From Singulisphaera sp. GP187 (GTDB lineage Bacteria; Planctomycetota; Phycisphaerae; Phycisphaerales; SM1A02), in contig CAMDAQ010000014.1 in NCBI GenBank assembly GCA_945888705.1, positions 1 to 33,813 on the forward strand: a DNA stretch of 33,813 nucleotides, written 5' to 3'. The notes below the pieces were generated by a model, which saw only the letters and a list, made by a program, of their open reading frames with translations, made no database searches and was not told the origin of the DNA. Below, one piece after another: positions 1 through 8,264 of this stretch. The position numbers and the translations under genes were made by a program. Every line of letters starts with the position of its first letter. The first letter of the stretch is position 1.

Positions 1-339
1 ATGTGGCTCATGCTGCAGCAGGAGAAGCCGGATGATTATGTGGTCTCCACCGGCAAGATGATCAGCGTCCGCCAGTTCTGCGAACTCTGCTTCGGGCACG
101 TCGGACTGGATTACCGAGACCACGTCGAGATCGATCCGCGGTACTTCCGGCCCGCAGAGGTCGAGCAGCTGCTCGGCGATCCCTCCAAGGCGCGGGATCG
201 GCTGGGCTGGACACCGAAGACGACCGTGGAGCAGCTTGCTGCGATGATGGTCGAGACCGACCTCGAGCTCGCTCGCCGCGAGAAGACCCTTCGCGACGCA
301 GGGCACCAGCTGCCCGCGAACTCTGGCCACGATCAGTGA
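1..339 (+). CDS. gmd: GDP-mannose 4,6-dehydratase, C-terminal part (cut by window start)
   Basis: This is the last 112 residues of an extended-SDR sugar-nucleotide enzyme that converts GDP-D-mannose to GDP-4-keto-6-deoxy-D-mannose, the precursor of GDP-L-fucose and related deoxysugars. The visible part has the family's end pattern: 'MLQQEKPDDYVVSTG' (residues 4-18), 'DPRYFRPAEVEQLLGDPSKA' (45-64) and 'LGWTPKTT' (68-75). The full enzyme is about 340-370 residues, so the NAD(P)-binding fold and catalytic residues lie before position 1, and the ATG at position 1 is an internal methionine. A 63-base spacer separates its stop from the tail of the convergent SUMF1-type gene. The C-terminal 25 residues are charged and not conserved in the family. 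The family call is firm; the sugar finally made cannot be told from here. Confidence 0.88.
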   Translation: MWLMLQQEKPDDYVVSTGKMISVRQFCELCFGHVGLDYRDHVEIDPRYFRPAEVEQLLGDPSKARDRLGWTPKTTVEQLAAMMVETDLELARREKTLRDAGHQLPANSGHDQ

Positions 340-402
340 ACCGGCATGCCGTCGATGGCCTGCGGCGGACGGATGGGCACCCGATCAGTGCACAACGAGG
401 AC

Positions 403-1848
403 TCAGGGCTCCTTGACGACGCGGAACCCTAGATTGCTCATGCGCACGGTCGGACGGTAGGCAAGGCGACGCGAGGCCCGGCAGTTGTTGGAGTTGTTGT
501 TCCACGCTCCACCGCGGACGACTCGCGCCGCACTGCCGATCGGACCAGGACCGCTGCCGCCGAAGCTATCGGATAGGTACGGCTCGTACACGTCACTGAC
601 CCACTCAGCCACGTTGCCGGACATGTCGAAGAGTCCGAACCCGTTTGGTGCAAGCTGCCCGACAGGACGAGTCTGGTAGATCGAGTTGCGGCTACACCAA
701 GCGATGTCGATCAGCTCGGCATCATCATTCGTGCCATTCGGCGTTGCGGGATAGCCATGGAAGGCGTTCGTGGTCAGTGCGCGGTAGGCGTACTCCCACT
801 CCGGCTCGGTCGGCAGCCGCGTGCCGGTCTTGGTCAGGAAGTCCTGGATCGCAACGAAGCTCACTCGCTCGACGGGGCGATTCGGAACCGATGACAGCGG
901 GACAGCTGCGCTGTTGGACCGGAACGTGCTCGGATTCGAACCCATTTGCGCCGTCCACTGGGCTTGCGTGATCTCGGTCCGCGACATGTACCAGGCCGGC
1001 AGGACCGACTCGGTGTGGATGGGGAACTCGTTTGCTGCGCAGGGATACACGTCTGAAGCGCTGCATCCCATCGCGTACAGCCCGGGAGGAATCAGGACGA
1101 ACTCGATCCCGGTCTGGTCATCCCGGACGCGCCAAGGCCGTTGCTGCGCGGTGATGGCCGTGCGGATCGAGGCATTGGTCACCACAGTGGCGTTCGGGAC
1201 CACTTCCAGCGGCGTCGCCCAATCCGGAACCGCCACGTTCGACAGCGTCATGTCACTCGCCGGCGTCGTTGTCGCCGTTCCGCCCGGGGTGGTGACACTC
1301 ACCGCCTTCGGACCAACGGTGCCCGCCGGCGAGATCGCCGTGATCGTCGTTGCACTGACAACCACGATGCTGGTAGCCGACACGCCTCCCACCTTGACAT
1401 CCGTCGCGCCGGTGAAGTTGGTTCCGCTGACCGAGAATGGCATCCCCCCGACCGTGGGGCCCGTCGAGGGTAATACGCCGTTGAGAGCAGTGATGGTCGG
1501 TGCCGCGATGTACGTGAAGACCGATCCGAGTAGGACCGCGGTTTCGGCGGGAGTCGTCACCCGGATCTGCTGCTGGCCCGTTCCCGCCGGGGTGACGGCC
1601 GTGACGGTGTTGGCATCCACGACGGTCACAGCTGTGGCGAGGCCCCCGCCGACCAACACGCCGGTCGCGCCGGTCAGGTTGGTACCCGTCACGGTGATCG
1701 TGGTCCCACCTGCCGCAGGTCCGCTTGACGGCGTCACGCTTGTGATGGTGGGTGGAGTCTGGACTGGGGCGAATCCACCCAGCAAGAGCGCGGAGCATGC
1801 AAGCAGCGCATGGGCGGCACTGCGGACGACAAGGTTGGTCACGGCCAT
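403..1848 (-). CDS. Secreted IPT/TIG-repeat protein with C-terminal SUMF1 (formylglycine-generating-enzyme-like) domain
   Basis: The 481-residue protein starts with an export signal (hydrophobic 11-26). Two IPT/TIG immunoglobulin-like repeats follow (about 33-113 and 117-197), each with the 'PSxGPxxGG' opening. The C-terminal half (about 247-479) is a SUMF1/FGE-sulfatase domain with 'FVLIPPGLYAMG', 'RTEITQAQW', 'RLPTEPEWEYA', 'FGLFDMSGNVAEWVSDVY' and 'RVVRGGAWNNNS'. True formylglycine-generating enzymes use two cysteines in the last segment. Here the first is replaced by Asn and only one (Cys456) remains, so sulfatase activation is unlikely. Such domains often act as structural or ligand-binding modules. 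The start is supported by AGGA eight bases upstream of the ATG. It lies 95 bases downstream of the FG-GAP gene on the same strand. Its function is unknown. Confidence 0.85.
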   Translation of the reverse strand: MAVTNLVVRSAAHALLACSALLLGGFAPVQTPPTITSVTPSSGPAAGGTTITVTGTNLTGATGVLVGGGLATAVTVVDANTVTAVTPAGTGQQQIRVTTPAETAVLLGSVFTYIAAPTITALNGVLPSTGPTVGGMPFSVSGTNFTGATDVKVGGVSATSIVVVSATTITAISPAGTVGPKAVSVTTPGGTATTTPASDMTLSNVAVPDWATPLEVVPNATVVTNASIRTAITAQQRPWRVRDDQTGIEFVLIPPGLYAMGCSASDVYPCAANEFPIHTESVLPAWYMSRTEITQAQWTAQMGSNPSTFRSNSAAVPLSSVPNRPVERVSFVAIQDFLTKTGTRLPTEPEWEYAYRALTTNAFHGYPATPNGTNDDAELIDIAWCSRNSIYQTRPVGQLAPNGFGLFDMSGNVAEWVSDVYEPYLSDSFGGSGPGPIGSAARVVRGGAWNNNSNNCRASRRLAYRPTVRMSNLGFRVVKEP

Positions 1849-1943
1849 GGTGGGGTTCCTGAGTGCGCAACCTTACTCGTACCCGGGAGCTTGGTAAAGC
1901 CTGTGGCGAGTCACTGGGGCAGCCGCGACCGATATCGAAGCGC

Positions 1944-3632
1944 TCAGACCGTCCACGCGGCCAGCATCAGGCCGAGGTCAGCGCCATCGACCGACCCGTT
2001 GCCGTCGATGTCGGCCAGCGTTCCCGCGGTACCGAACTCGCCGAGCAGGATGCCGAGGTCAGCGCCGTCGACGCGCGTGTCGTCGTTGAGGTCGGATGGG
2101 TTCGCTGGCGTGCCGCCCTCGACAAAGCTCTTCACTTCGCCAGCGACCAGATTGTTCGCCCAGTCACGTGCCAGGATGTAGTAGTCGACGTTCGCGCCCG
2201 CGGGCTGCGCCGGCATCACGGCACGCCACAGGTTGTTGCCGCTCCACTGCATCGGGATCTCGTTCCAAGGTCCCTGGTTCGAGCGGATCGCCAGCGCGAT
2301 GCCGCGGTCGTGGAACCCACGGTCGCTCGTCATGTCGTCGACGATGATTGCACGCACCACATGCGCTGAGGGCGCATCGCCGGGAACCACGGACTCCATC
2401 TTGAGCACGCGCGGCGGTCGGTTGTCGGCCGGACCGGCCGCGTTGATGTAGATCTGGTTCTGGAACGCGCCGCTCTCGCCTTGCGCCGTGACGATGTCGA
2501 AGTCGCCGTCGTTGTCGACGTCCGCCACCTTCACGTCGAGGCTCGAGTCGGTGACGGCGGTGATGGCGTTGGCGACCACGCTGAAGTTCGCGGTCACGGG
2601 CCGGTTGTTGCGGTAGATGCGCTCGCTTGCGGAGCCGAGCGTGCCGACCACGATGTCGAGGTCGCCATCCATGTCGATGTCGAAGAATCGGCTGTCGTTG
2701 TCGTCGGTCGTCGGATTGGTCGTGAGCTGCGCGCTCACGTTGGTCCAGCTCGTGCCGAGGCCGTTCGCATTGGCCAGCAGCAGCTCGGTGTTGCTGGTCC
2801 CGGCATTCACGCCGAGCAGGTCGAAGTCGCCATCGCCGTCGAAGTCGCCGGTGTCGTACGAGTAGCACGTGTTGTCGGTCGGCATCGTCTGGTTGACGTA
2901 GGTGCCCGATCCGTTGTTGAGCCAGAGCCGGCTCGACTGCGTGCCGGTCGTGCGCGTTCCCACATGGAGATCGAGATCGAAGTCCTGGTCGACGTCGAGG
3001 AACAGGATGTCCATCTGCTCGCTCACGTTGCCCGCCGGGGTGAGCGCCGTGTTGTCGGTGAACTTGCCCGTGCCGTCGTTGAGGTAGAGCTTCGGCTTTC
3101 CGGTCGTGCCGAAGCGGTTCGTGCCGCTGTTGCAGAGCGCGATGTCGAGGTCACCGTCATTGTCGATGTCGCCGAACTGGCCGCGGCTCGAGCCGAGGTT
3201 GATCGCGGGCATCTGCCCGGCGGGCGCGGCCGAGAAGACGCCGCTGCCGTTGTTCAGGAGCAGCAGTGCCGGTCGCGCGTAGTCCTGCGCCAGCAGCATG
3301 TCCCAGTCGCCGTCACGGTCGACATCGCCGAACTCCACGCCACGGAAGCAGCCAGTGATGCCGGCCACGTTGACGTCGGTGACATCGGCGAACCGGCCGG
3401 TGCCGTCGTTCAGGAAGAGCCGGGGCTTCAGCAGCGCGCCGAGGGACGAGTAGCCCTGGCCGTTGGCCCAGGCGATGTCGAGGTCGCCGTCGCGATCCAC
3501 GTCGCAGAACGAGAGCTGGTTGGTGTATTCCGCCTGCGTGGGGAAACGCGTGGTGGTTTCCCGGACGAATTGCTGCGCCGAGGCGGCATGGCTGGCGACG
3601 AGCGCGACGATGGTGGCAAGCTGGTGACGCAC
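1944..3632 (-). CDS. Secreted FG-GAP/VCBS repeat protein with C-terminal dockerin-like tail
   Basis: This is an exported protein of about 562 residues. I chose the GTG at 3632 over an ATG 33 bases upstream because it follows a GGAG ribosome site and gives a clean signal peptide (RHQLATIVALVASHAASA). The body holds seven calcium-loop repeats of the FG-GAP/VCBS type, such as 'DVDRDGDLDIAWANG', 'GDIDNDGDLDIALCN', 'GDFDGDGDFDLLGVN' and 'ADVDNDGDFDIVTAQ'. They are expected to build a beta-propeller. A second region of about 100 residues links to two EF-hand-like segments, 'DLNDDTRVDGADLGILLG' and 'DIDGNGSVDGADLGLMLA', at the very end. This tail is typical of Phycisphaerales extracellular proteins and probably marks sorting or surface attachment. 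No catalytic motif is visible. Confidence 0.88.
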   Translation of the reverse strand: MRHQLATIVALVASHAASAQQFVRETTTRFPTQAEYTNQLSFCDVDRDGDLDIAWANGQGYSSLGALLKPRLFLNDGTGRFADVTDVNVAGITGCFRGVEFGDVDRDGDWDMLLAQDYARPALLLLNNGSGVFSAAPAGQMPAINLGSSRGQFGDIDNDGDLDIALCNSGTNRFGTTGKPKLYLNDGTGKFTDNTALTPAGNVSEQMDILFLDVDQDFDLDLHVGTRTTGTQSSRLWLNNGSGTYVNQTMPTDNTCYSYDTGDFDGDGDFDLLGVNAGTSNTELLLANANGLGTSWTNVSAQLTTNPTTDDNDSRFFDIDMDGDLDIVVGTLGSASERIYRNNRPVTANFSVVANAITAVTDSSLDVKVADVDNDGDFDIVTAQGESGAFQNQIYINAAGPADNRPPRVLKMESVVPGDAPSAHVVRAIIVDDMTSDRGFHDRGIALAIRSNQGPWNEIPMQWSGNNLWRAVMPAQPAGANVDYYILARDWANNLVAGEVKSFVEGGTPANPSDLNDDTRVDGADLGILLGEFGTAGTLADIDGNGSVDGADLGLMLAAWTV

Positions 3633-3689
3633 GAGGGCTCCTGAGTGCCCTGAACCTAGCACCAACGAAGCCGGGGTCGACCGTCCATG

Positions 3690-3703
3690 CGCCCTTTCGG
3701 GCG
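3690..3703 (-). other. Short GC hairpin with GAAA loop, 3' of the duplicated-domain gene
   Basis: On the minus strand CGCCC-GAAA-GGGCG forms a perfect five-base-pair stem with a GNRA-type tetraloop. It lies 11 bases after the stop of the 285-residue gene. No T-run follows, so it may be an mRNA 3' stabiliser or processing site rather than an intrinsic terminator. Confidence 0.3.
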
Positions 3704-3713
3704 ACTTGGTGCG

Positions 3714-4571
3714 TTATCGACGGCGACGCTTGATCGCGGCCGACACCGTCTGTGGGGCGGGGGCCGCAGCGGGCGCACTGGTTCCGGCGGCCTTGGCTGC
3801 AGCCGCTTGAGCGCGGTTCATGAGCGCCTTGTGCAGATTTCGGATGCGGTCGCGGGCCTGGTGGATCTGCTCGGTCTCTGCGCCCTGCAGGAACGCGGCA
3901 GCCATGGCATCGTTCTCGTTCAGGCCTTCGATCGACACGTTCACGCGCTCCTCTTCCTTGACGACGCGCATGCCGCGGACGCCGAGGTCCGACAGCAGCA
4001 GGATCGCGCACTGGACCTTCGGGTCCTCCGCCGGCAGGCCTTCCATCACTCGGCCGACCAGGCCGCGCATCGCCGCCGAGTAGAGGTCCTCGTTCACGCC
4101 GCGGCTCTTCACCACGGCCTGCACGTGCTCCTCCATGAGGGTCTTCTCCTGCAGGCGCACCTGAACGATGGTGCCGTTGAGCGCAAAGGTCCGGTTGCGG
4201 AGGTTCGCCACCGAGGCGATGACCGCACGGCCGGTGGCGATGTTGCCCTTGGTGTACGGGTCGCTCGTGTCGCGCTCGCGTTCTTCCTGCGAGAGCTGCC
4301 GATCGACCTCCATGCGCTTGGCCTCGACGTCGATGCGGAACTCGCGCACGCCCATCTCGTGCATGAGCCAGAGCGCCGCCTGGAAGAGGGGGTTGTCCTG
4401 CTCGACCTTCTTCTCGAGCCCATCGGCAAGGAGCCCGCTGATGATCGCGCCGAAGTTCGGGGCGTCATACATGCTCTTGATGATGGTCGCGGCAAGGTTC
4501 ATGAAGACCGGCCGCGGCTGCGGCTGGAGCTTGATGGAGGCGCCGTTCAGGACGATCTCGGTGGTGGCCAT
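3714..4571 (-). CDS. Uncharacterised protein built from two copies of one ~83-residue domain
   Basis: The 285-residue protein has no signal peptide or membrane segment. I do not recognise the family. Residues 7-89 and 130-213 align as a duplication with an offset of 123-124. 'LNG' at 8-10 matches 131-133, 'IIKS' at 30-33 matches 'VVKS' at 153-156, and 'LWLMHEMGVREFRI' matches 'LLLSDLGVRGMRV'. Each unit looks like beta-helix-helix-beta. An acidic or charged linker (about 90-125) joins them. After the second copy come a helical stretch (218-255) and a low-complexity Ala/Pro tail ending in KRRRR, which could bind nucleic acid or acidic partners. The gene is divergent from the fucosidase and 81 bases upstream of the FG-GAP gene. 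The units faintly recall segments that precede HD domains in some planctomycete signalling proteins, but no HD residues are present. Confidence 0.8.
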   Translation of the reverse strand: MATTEIVLNGASIKLQPQPRPVFMNLAATIIKSMYDAPNFGAIISGLLADGLEKKVEQDNPLFQAALWLMHEMGVREFRIDVEAKRMEVDRQLSQEERERDTSDPYTKGNIATGRAVIASVANLRNRTFALNGTIVQVRLQEKTLMEEHVQAVVKSRGVNEDLYSAAMRGLVGRVMEGLPAEDPKVQCAILLLSDLGVRGMRVVKEEERVNVSIEGLNENDAMAAAFLQGAETEQIHQARDRIRNLHKALMNRAQAAAAKAAGTSAPAAAPAPQTVSAAIKRRRR

Positions 4572-4652
4572 GGGAGGCGGAGGCTAGCCGATGGATGCTC
4601 GATGTCCATGGCAGGATCGATTGGACGGTCCCGGGTCCGTACAGTGGTGGAC

Positions 4653-6773
4653 ATGCTCACTGCGCTGCTGACCGTGGCCATGATCGGACCGCCTGACGTG
4701 TCATGGTGCCGGGCCGGCACGCCCGCAGGCGAGCGTGCGGCCCATCAAGATCAAGGCGCCTCGGCCGCGCAGGACCGCGCAGGCGATGCGGGTCGAAGCG
4801 ACGCCGGTTCGGACGGCCGGACCAGCGCCGACGCCGCGTGGTGGCACGAGGCACGCTTGGGCATGTTCGTGCACTGGGGCCTCTACAGCGTGGCGGCTGG
4901 TCAGTGGGAGGGCAAGGACATCCCGGGTTGGGGCGAATGGCTGCTCAACAAGATCAAGGTGGACCCGGCGGTCTACGCGAGCACGCTCATGCCGCGCTTC
5001 GATCCGGTGAAGTTCGACGCCGATGCATGGGTGCGCGCGGCGAAGGACGCAGGCATGGGCTACATCGTGGTGACGACGAAGCACCACGACGGGTTCCTGC
5101 TCTGGGACAGTGCGACGACCGAGCTCGACCTCATGGGCACGCCGTTCGGCAAGGCCGGCCGCGATCCGCTCCGTGAGCTGGCGCAGGCGTGCACGCGCCA
5201 TGGACTGCGGCTGGGCCTCTACTTCAGCCTGATGGACTGGAGCGATCGCGACTACCTGCCTCGGCGCGACTGGGACACGCGAACGACCGACGGAGCCTCG
5301 ATGCCGCGGTTCGTCGATCGCATGCACGCGCAGGTGAAGGAGCTGACCGATGGTCGCTTCGGGCCGGTCGCGATCCTGTGGGGCGATGGTGACTGGGAAC
5401 ACTCGGCCACGACCTGGCGTGCGGAGGAACTCATGGCTGCCGTCCGCACGTCACAGCCGGGCATCCTCGTCAACGACCGTTGGTCGCTGCCGGGCGACTA
5501 CGCCACGCCGGAGAACAGGATCCCGGACGGTGCGCTCCCCACGCGGCCGTGGGAAACCTGCATGACGATGAATGGAACGTGGGGACACGTGGTCCATGAC
5601 CACCGCTGGAAGCCTGCGACGGACCTCATCCGCAACCTCGTCGACATCGTGAGCAAGGATGGCAACTACTTGCTCAACGTCGGTCCGATGGGCGATGGTT
5701 CCTTCGATGCGCCGACGTCGGAGCGGCTGGAAGCGCTCGGCATGTGGATGCGCACGAACGGCGAGGCGATCCGTGGTTGCGGTCCAGTCGCGTGCGCGCG
5801 CCCTGCATGGGGGCGCCTGACCGCGAGCGCCGATCAGCGCCGCGTGCATGCGATCGTCTTCGACCTGCCGACCGATCGCACCATCACGATCGAGGGCATC
5901 GCCGGCGCGCCGGCCAGCGCGCGCGTGCTCGGTGCTCCGGACATCAAGGTCTCGACCCGAGCGGTTGGAGCATCGCTCTCGATCACGCTCGGCGAGGGAG
6001 CGCTGGATCCTGCAGCATCGGTGATCGTGCTCGAGTGGGATGGCGAGGCCCCCATCGTGGGAACGCCTGTGCTTGTGGGCGGCGACGACCTCTTCCTGCA
6101 CGAGACCGAACTCGCGTTCAAGCCCCCGGCGGCGGGCTCGATCCATGTCACGCTCGATGCGACCGCGCCCACGATCGACTCGCCCCGCTACACGGTGCCC
6201 ATCAACGTGCAGCGCACCACGCAGGTGCGTGCGCGGACGTTCGTCGATGGCATGCCCGCTGGCGAGGCCTTCGAAGCGATCCTGCGTCGCGCGGAGTGGA
6301 TCCCGGGCAGCGATGATGTGCCGCCCGAGCCGGGCGTGTCGTGGACGCTCATGCCAGGCCGGTTCGAACGCGTGCCGACGCAGGAGCCCTGGCGTGGCGC
6401 GGGCATCACGCGCGGCACGGCGAACGCGATCGAACTTCCATCGACGCGTCCGGCCGATGCCTTCGCGCTGCGCATCGATGGGTTCATCCACTGCGACCAG
6501 GCCGGCATTCATGCGTTCACGCTCGTGAGCGATGACGGCAGCACGCTTGAGATCGATGGGCAACGCGTGGTCGATCATGACGGACTGCACGGCCCAACCC
6601 GCATGACGGGCAAGGCAGCGCTCGACATCGGCTGGCATCGCTTCACGATCCGCTACATCGAGGCCGACGGCGGCGAGAGCCTGAAGCTCCTCTGGACCAC
6701 CCCGTCGGATGAGCCGGGCACGGCGCCAAGGCCGATCGACGCCACGCTGCTTCGCCACGAACCTGCACGCTGA
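4653..6773 (+). CDS. Secreted GH29 alpha-L-fucosidase with CHB_HEX_C-like and PA14-like domains
   Basis: This glycoside hydrolase family 29 retaining enzyme removes terminal alpha-L-fucose from glycans. I take the ATG at 4653 (706 residues). The frame is open further upstream, but that part overlaps the divergent gene and reads as antisense sequence. A short hydrophobic N-terminus probably directs export. GH29 signatures are 'WWHEARLGMFVHWG' (63-76), 'KHHDGFLLW' (143-151) and 'ILWGDGDW' (241-248), where Asp245 sits at the nucleophile position. The catalytic part ends near residue 425. Residues about 480-546 resemble the chitobiase/beta-hexosaminidase C-terminal domain, and about 580-700 a PA14-type carbohydrate-binding module ('DDGSTLEIDGQRVVDHDG'). 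The MFS gene starts 24 bases downstream and is probably cotranscribed. The acid/base residue cannot be placed by eye. Confidence 0.93.
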   Translation: MLTALLTVAMIGPPDVSWCRAGTPAGERAAHQDQGASAAQDRAGDAGRSDAGSDGRTSADAAWWHEARLGMFVHWGLYSVAAGQWEGKDIPGWGEWLLNKIKVDPAVYASTLMPRFDPVKFDADAWVRAAKDAGMGYIVVTTKHHDGFLLWDSATTELDLMGTPFGKAGRDPLRELAQACTRHGLRLGLYFSLMDWSDRDYLPRRDWDTRTTDGASMPRFVDRMHAQVKELTDGRFGPVAILWGDGDWEHSATTWRAEELMAAVRTSQPGILVNDRWSLPGDYATPENRIPDGALPTRPWETCMTMNGTWGHVVHDHRWKPATDLIRNLVDIVSKDGNYLLNVGPMGDGSFDAPTSERLEALGMWMRTNGEAIRGCGPVACARPAWGRLTASADQRRVHAIVFDLPTDRTITIEGIAGAPASARVLGAPDIKVSTRAVGASLSITLGEGALDPAASVIVLEWDGEAPIVGTPVLVGGDDLFLHETELAFKPPAAGSIHVTLDATAPTIDSPRYTVPINVQRTTQVRARTFVDGMPAGEAFEAILRRAEWIPGSDDVPPEPGVSWTLMPGRFERVPTQEPWRGAGITRGTANAIELPSTRPADAFALRIDGFIHCDQAGIHAFTLVSDDGSTLEIDGQRVVDHDGLHGPTRMTGKAALDIGWHRFTIRYIEADGGESLKLLWTTPSDEPGTAPRPIDATLLRHEPAR

Positions 6774-6797
6774 AGCACCGCCCTACCATCGACGCCG

Positions 6798-8222
6798 ATG
6801 ACCAAGGCGCCGACCAATCCATGGCTCGTGCTCGCGGCCATGACCGGCAGCCTGGCGATGGTCTTCCTCGACGCGACGATCGTGGGTGTGTCGCTGCCGA
6901 CGATCCAGCATGACCTCGGGCTCGGCGTGGCGGGTGGCGCGTGGGTCGTCAATGCGTATCTGGTCACGCTTGCCGGCGCGATGGCGATCGGCGGACGCTT
7001 CGGCGACGTGATCGGTCGAGTGCGCGCGTTCCAGGCGGGTGTGTCGATCTTCGCCGTGGCCAGCCTCGGCTGCGCGCTGGCGCCGAGCGGCGAGCTGCTG
7101 ATTGCCGCTCGCGTGCTGCAAGGACTGGGTGCATGCCTCATGCAACCTGCATCGAGCGCAATGGTCGCTGGTGCGTTCCCCGAAGGCAAGCGCGGCAAGG
7201 CGATGGCGGTGTATGTCGGCGTGCCGCTGCTCTTCATGATGCTGGGCCCGGTGCTCGGTGGTGCACTCACGCAGTGGGCAGGGTGGCGATGGATCTTCGG
7301 CGTGAACCTGCCGGTCGCCATCGCTGCGCTCGCGCTGGTCGCGATCGTCCGGCCGGTCGAGCCGGCGGCCGAGCGACGGCCGATCCACTGGACCAGCGCC
7401 GCGCTGCTCGTGCTTGGCCTGCCTGCACTCGTCTTCGGATTGCAGGAGCAGGCGCGACCGACCGAGGGCATCGAGCCGTGGGTCGGACTGCTCGCACTCA
7501 TCGCGGGTGCGGCACTCGTGGCGGTCTTCACACGCGTGCAGTTCACGCTCGCATCACCGCTCCTGGACCTGCGGCTCTTCCGTGACCGCACGCTGCTTGG
7601 TCAGGTGATCGTGCTCGGGCTGACGCAGGTCGCCACCATCGGGCAGACCATGTTCGGCCCGGCATACCTGCAGGGTGCGCTCGGGTTCACGCCGCTCCAG
7701 AGCGGCTTGGCCGGGCTGCCGCTGGCGCTGCCGGCCTTGCTGCTCGTGCATGTGGCCGGCCGCGTCTACGACCGGCGCGGTGCCGTGGGCGTGGTGCGTG
7801 TGGGCAGCGTGCTCTGCGCGTTCGGGCTCGGTGCGATCGCACTGGGCATGGTCGAGCGCTCGTACGCCGTCATCGCGATCGGCATGACGCTGCACGGTGC
7901 CGGCATGGCCTTCCTGATGAACCCGATCCAGACCGACGTGGTGAGCCGTGTGCCGCCCGCGCAACGTGGCGAGAGTGCGGGGTTGGCGGCCACGGCGCGG
8001 CAGGTCGGCAACGCGCTCGGCGTGGCGATCGCTGCGACGGTCCTGGCCCGCACGGGACTCCCGACGTTCGATGCCGACGCCGTCACGTCGGCCGACCTCG
8101 AGGCCGTCTCGCGTTCCTTCGGATGGATGGGCGCCATCCAGATGCTCGCGATGCTCGCGGCGGTGGCCGTCACGTGGAGCCTCGTTCGCGATCGCGTGCC
8201 GCACCGCGCACCGCGCGCCTGA
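6798..8222 (+). CDS. MFS transporter, DHA2 (14-TMS drug:H+ antiporter-2 / EmrB-QacA) family
   Basis: The 474-residue inner-membrane protein has hydrophobic segments consistent with the 14-helix DHA2 group. Family motifs in order are 'LDATIVGVSLPTIQHDL' in helix 1 (motif D1), 'WVVNAYLVTLAG', 'GGRFGDVIGR' (motif A, loop 2-3), 'RVLQGLGACLMQPASSAMV' (motif B) and 'GPVLGGALTQWAGWRWIFG' (motif C, typical of antiporters). Members usually export drugs or metabolites using the proton gradient. It follows the fucosidase gene by 24 bases and has no clear ribosome site, which suggests coupling to that gene. A role with fucose or its breakdown products is only suggested by position; motif C favours efflux over sugar import. 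It converges on the SDR gene. Confidence 0.9.
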   Translation: MTKAPTNPWLVLAAMTGSLAMVFLDATIVGVSLPTIQHDLGLGVAGGAWVVNAYLVTLAGAMAIGGRFGDVIGRVRAFQAGVSIFAVASLGCALAPSGELLIAARVLQGLGACLMQPASSAMVAGAFPEGKRGKAMAVYVGVPLLFMMLGPVLGGALTQWAGWRWIFGVNLPVAIAALALVAIVRPVEPAAERRPIHWTSAALLVLGLPALVFGLQEQARPTEGIEPWVGLLALIAGAALVAVFTRVQFTLASPLLDLRLFRDRTLLGQVIVLGLTQVATIGQTMFGPAYLQGALGFTPLQSGLAGLPLALPALLLVHVAGRVYDRRGAVGVVRVGSVLCAFGLGAIALGMVERSYAVIAIGMTLHGAGMAFLMNPIQTDVVSRVPPAQRGESAGLAATARQVGNALGVAIAATVLARTGLPTFDADAVTSADLEAVSRSFGWMGAIQMLAMLAAVAVTWSLVRDRVPHRAPRA

Positions 8223-8264
8223 GGCACGGAACGGTCACGAACCACACGCACTCGAGCGGCGAAC

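Noticed and set aside
498-513. Another TGTTCCACG half-site
   Set aside because: Only the left arm matches; the right arm reads CTCCACC.
932-943. GGATTCGAACCC, which resembles the T-arm of a tRNA on the minus strand
   Set aside because: It lies inside the SUMF1 gene at a normal coding position, and no acceptor or anticodon arm fits around it.
2481-3644. A 387-codon plus-strand frame rich in Val, Glu and His
   Set aside because: It is the reverse complement of the calcium-loop repeats of the FG-GAP gene, whose DGD codons give regular antisense patterns.
3687-4652. A 5' extension of the fucosidase reading frame
   Set aside because: It runs antisense through the duplicated-domain gene, and the signal-like sequence plus GH29 homology begin only near 4653.
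5451-6758. A 435-codon minus-strand frame opposite the fucosidase
   Set aside because: It is Arg/His/Asp-rich without domain signature, while the plus strand codes for a clear enzyme.
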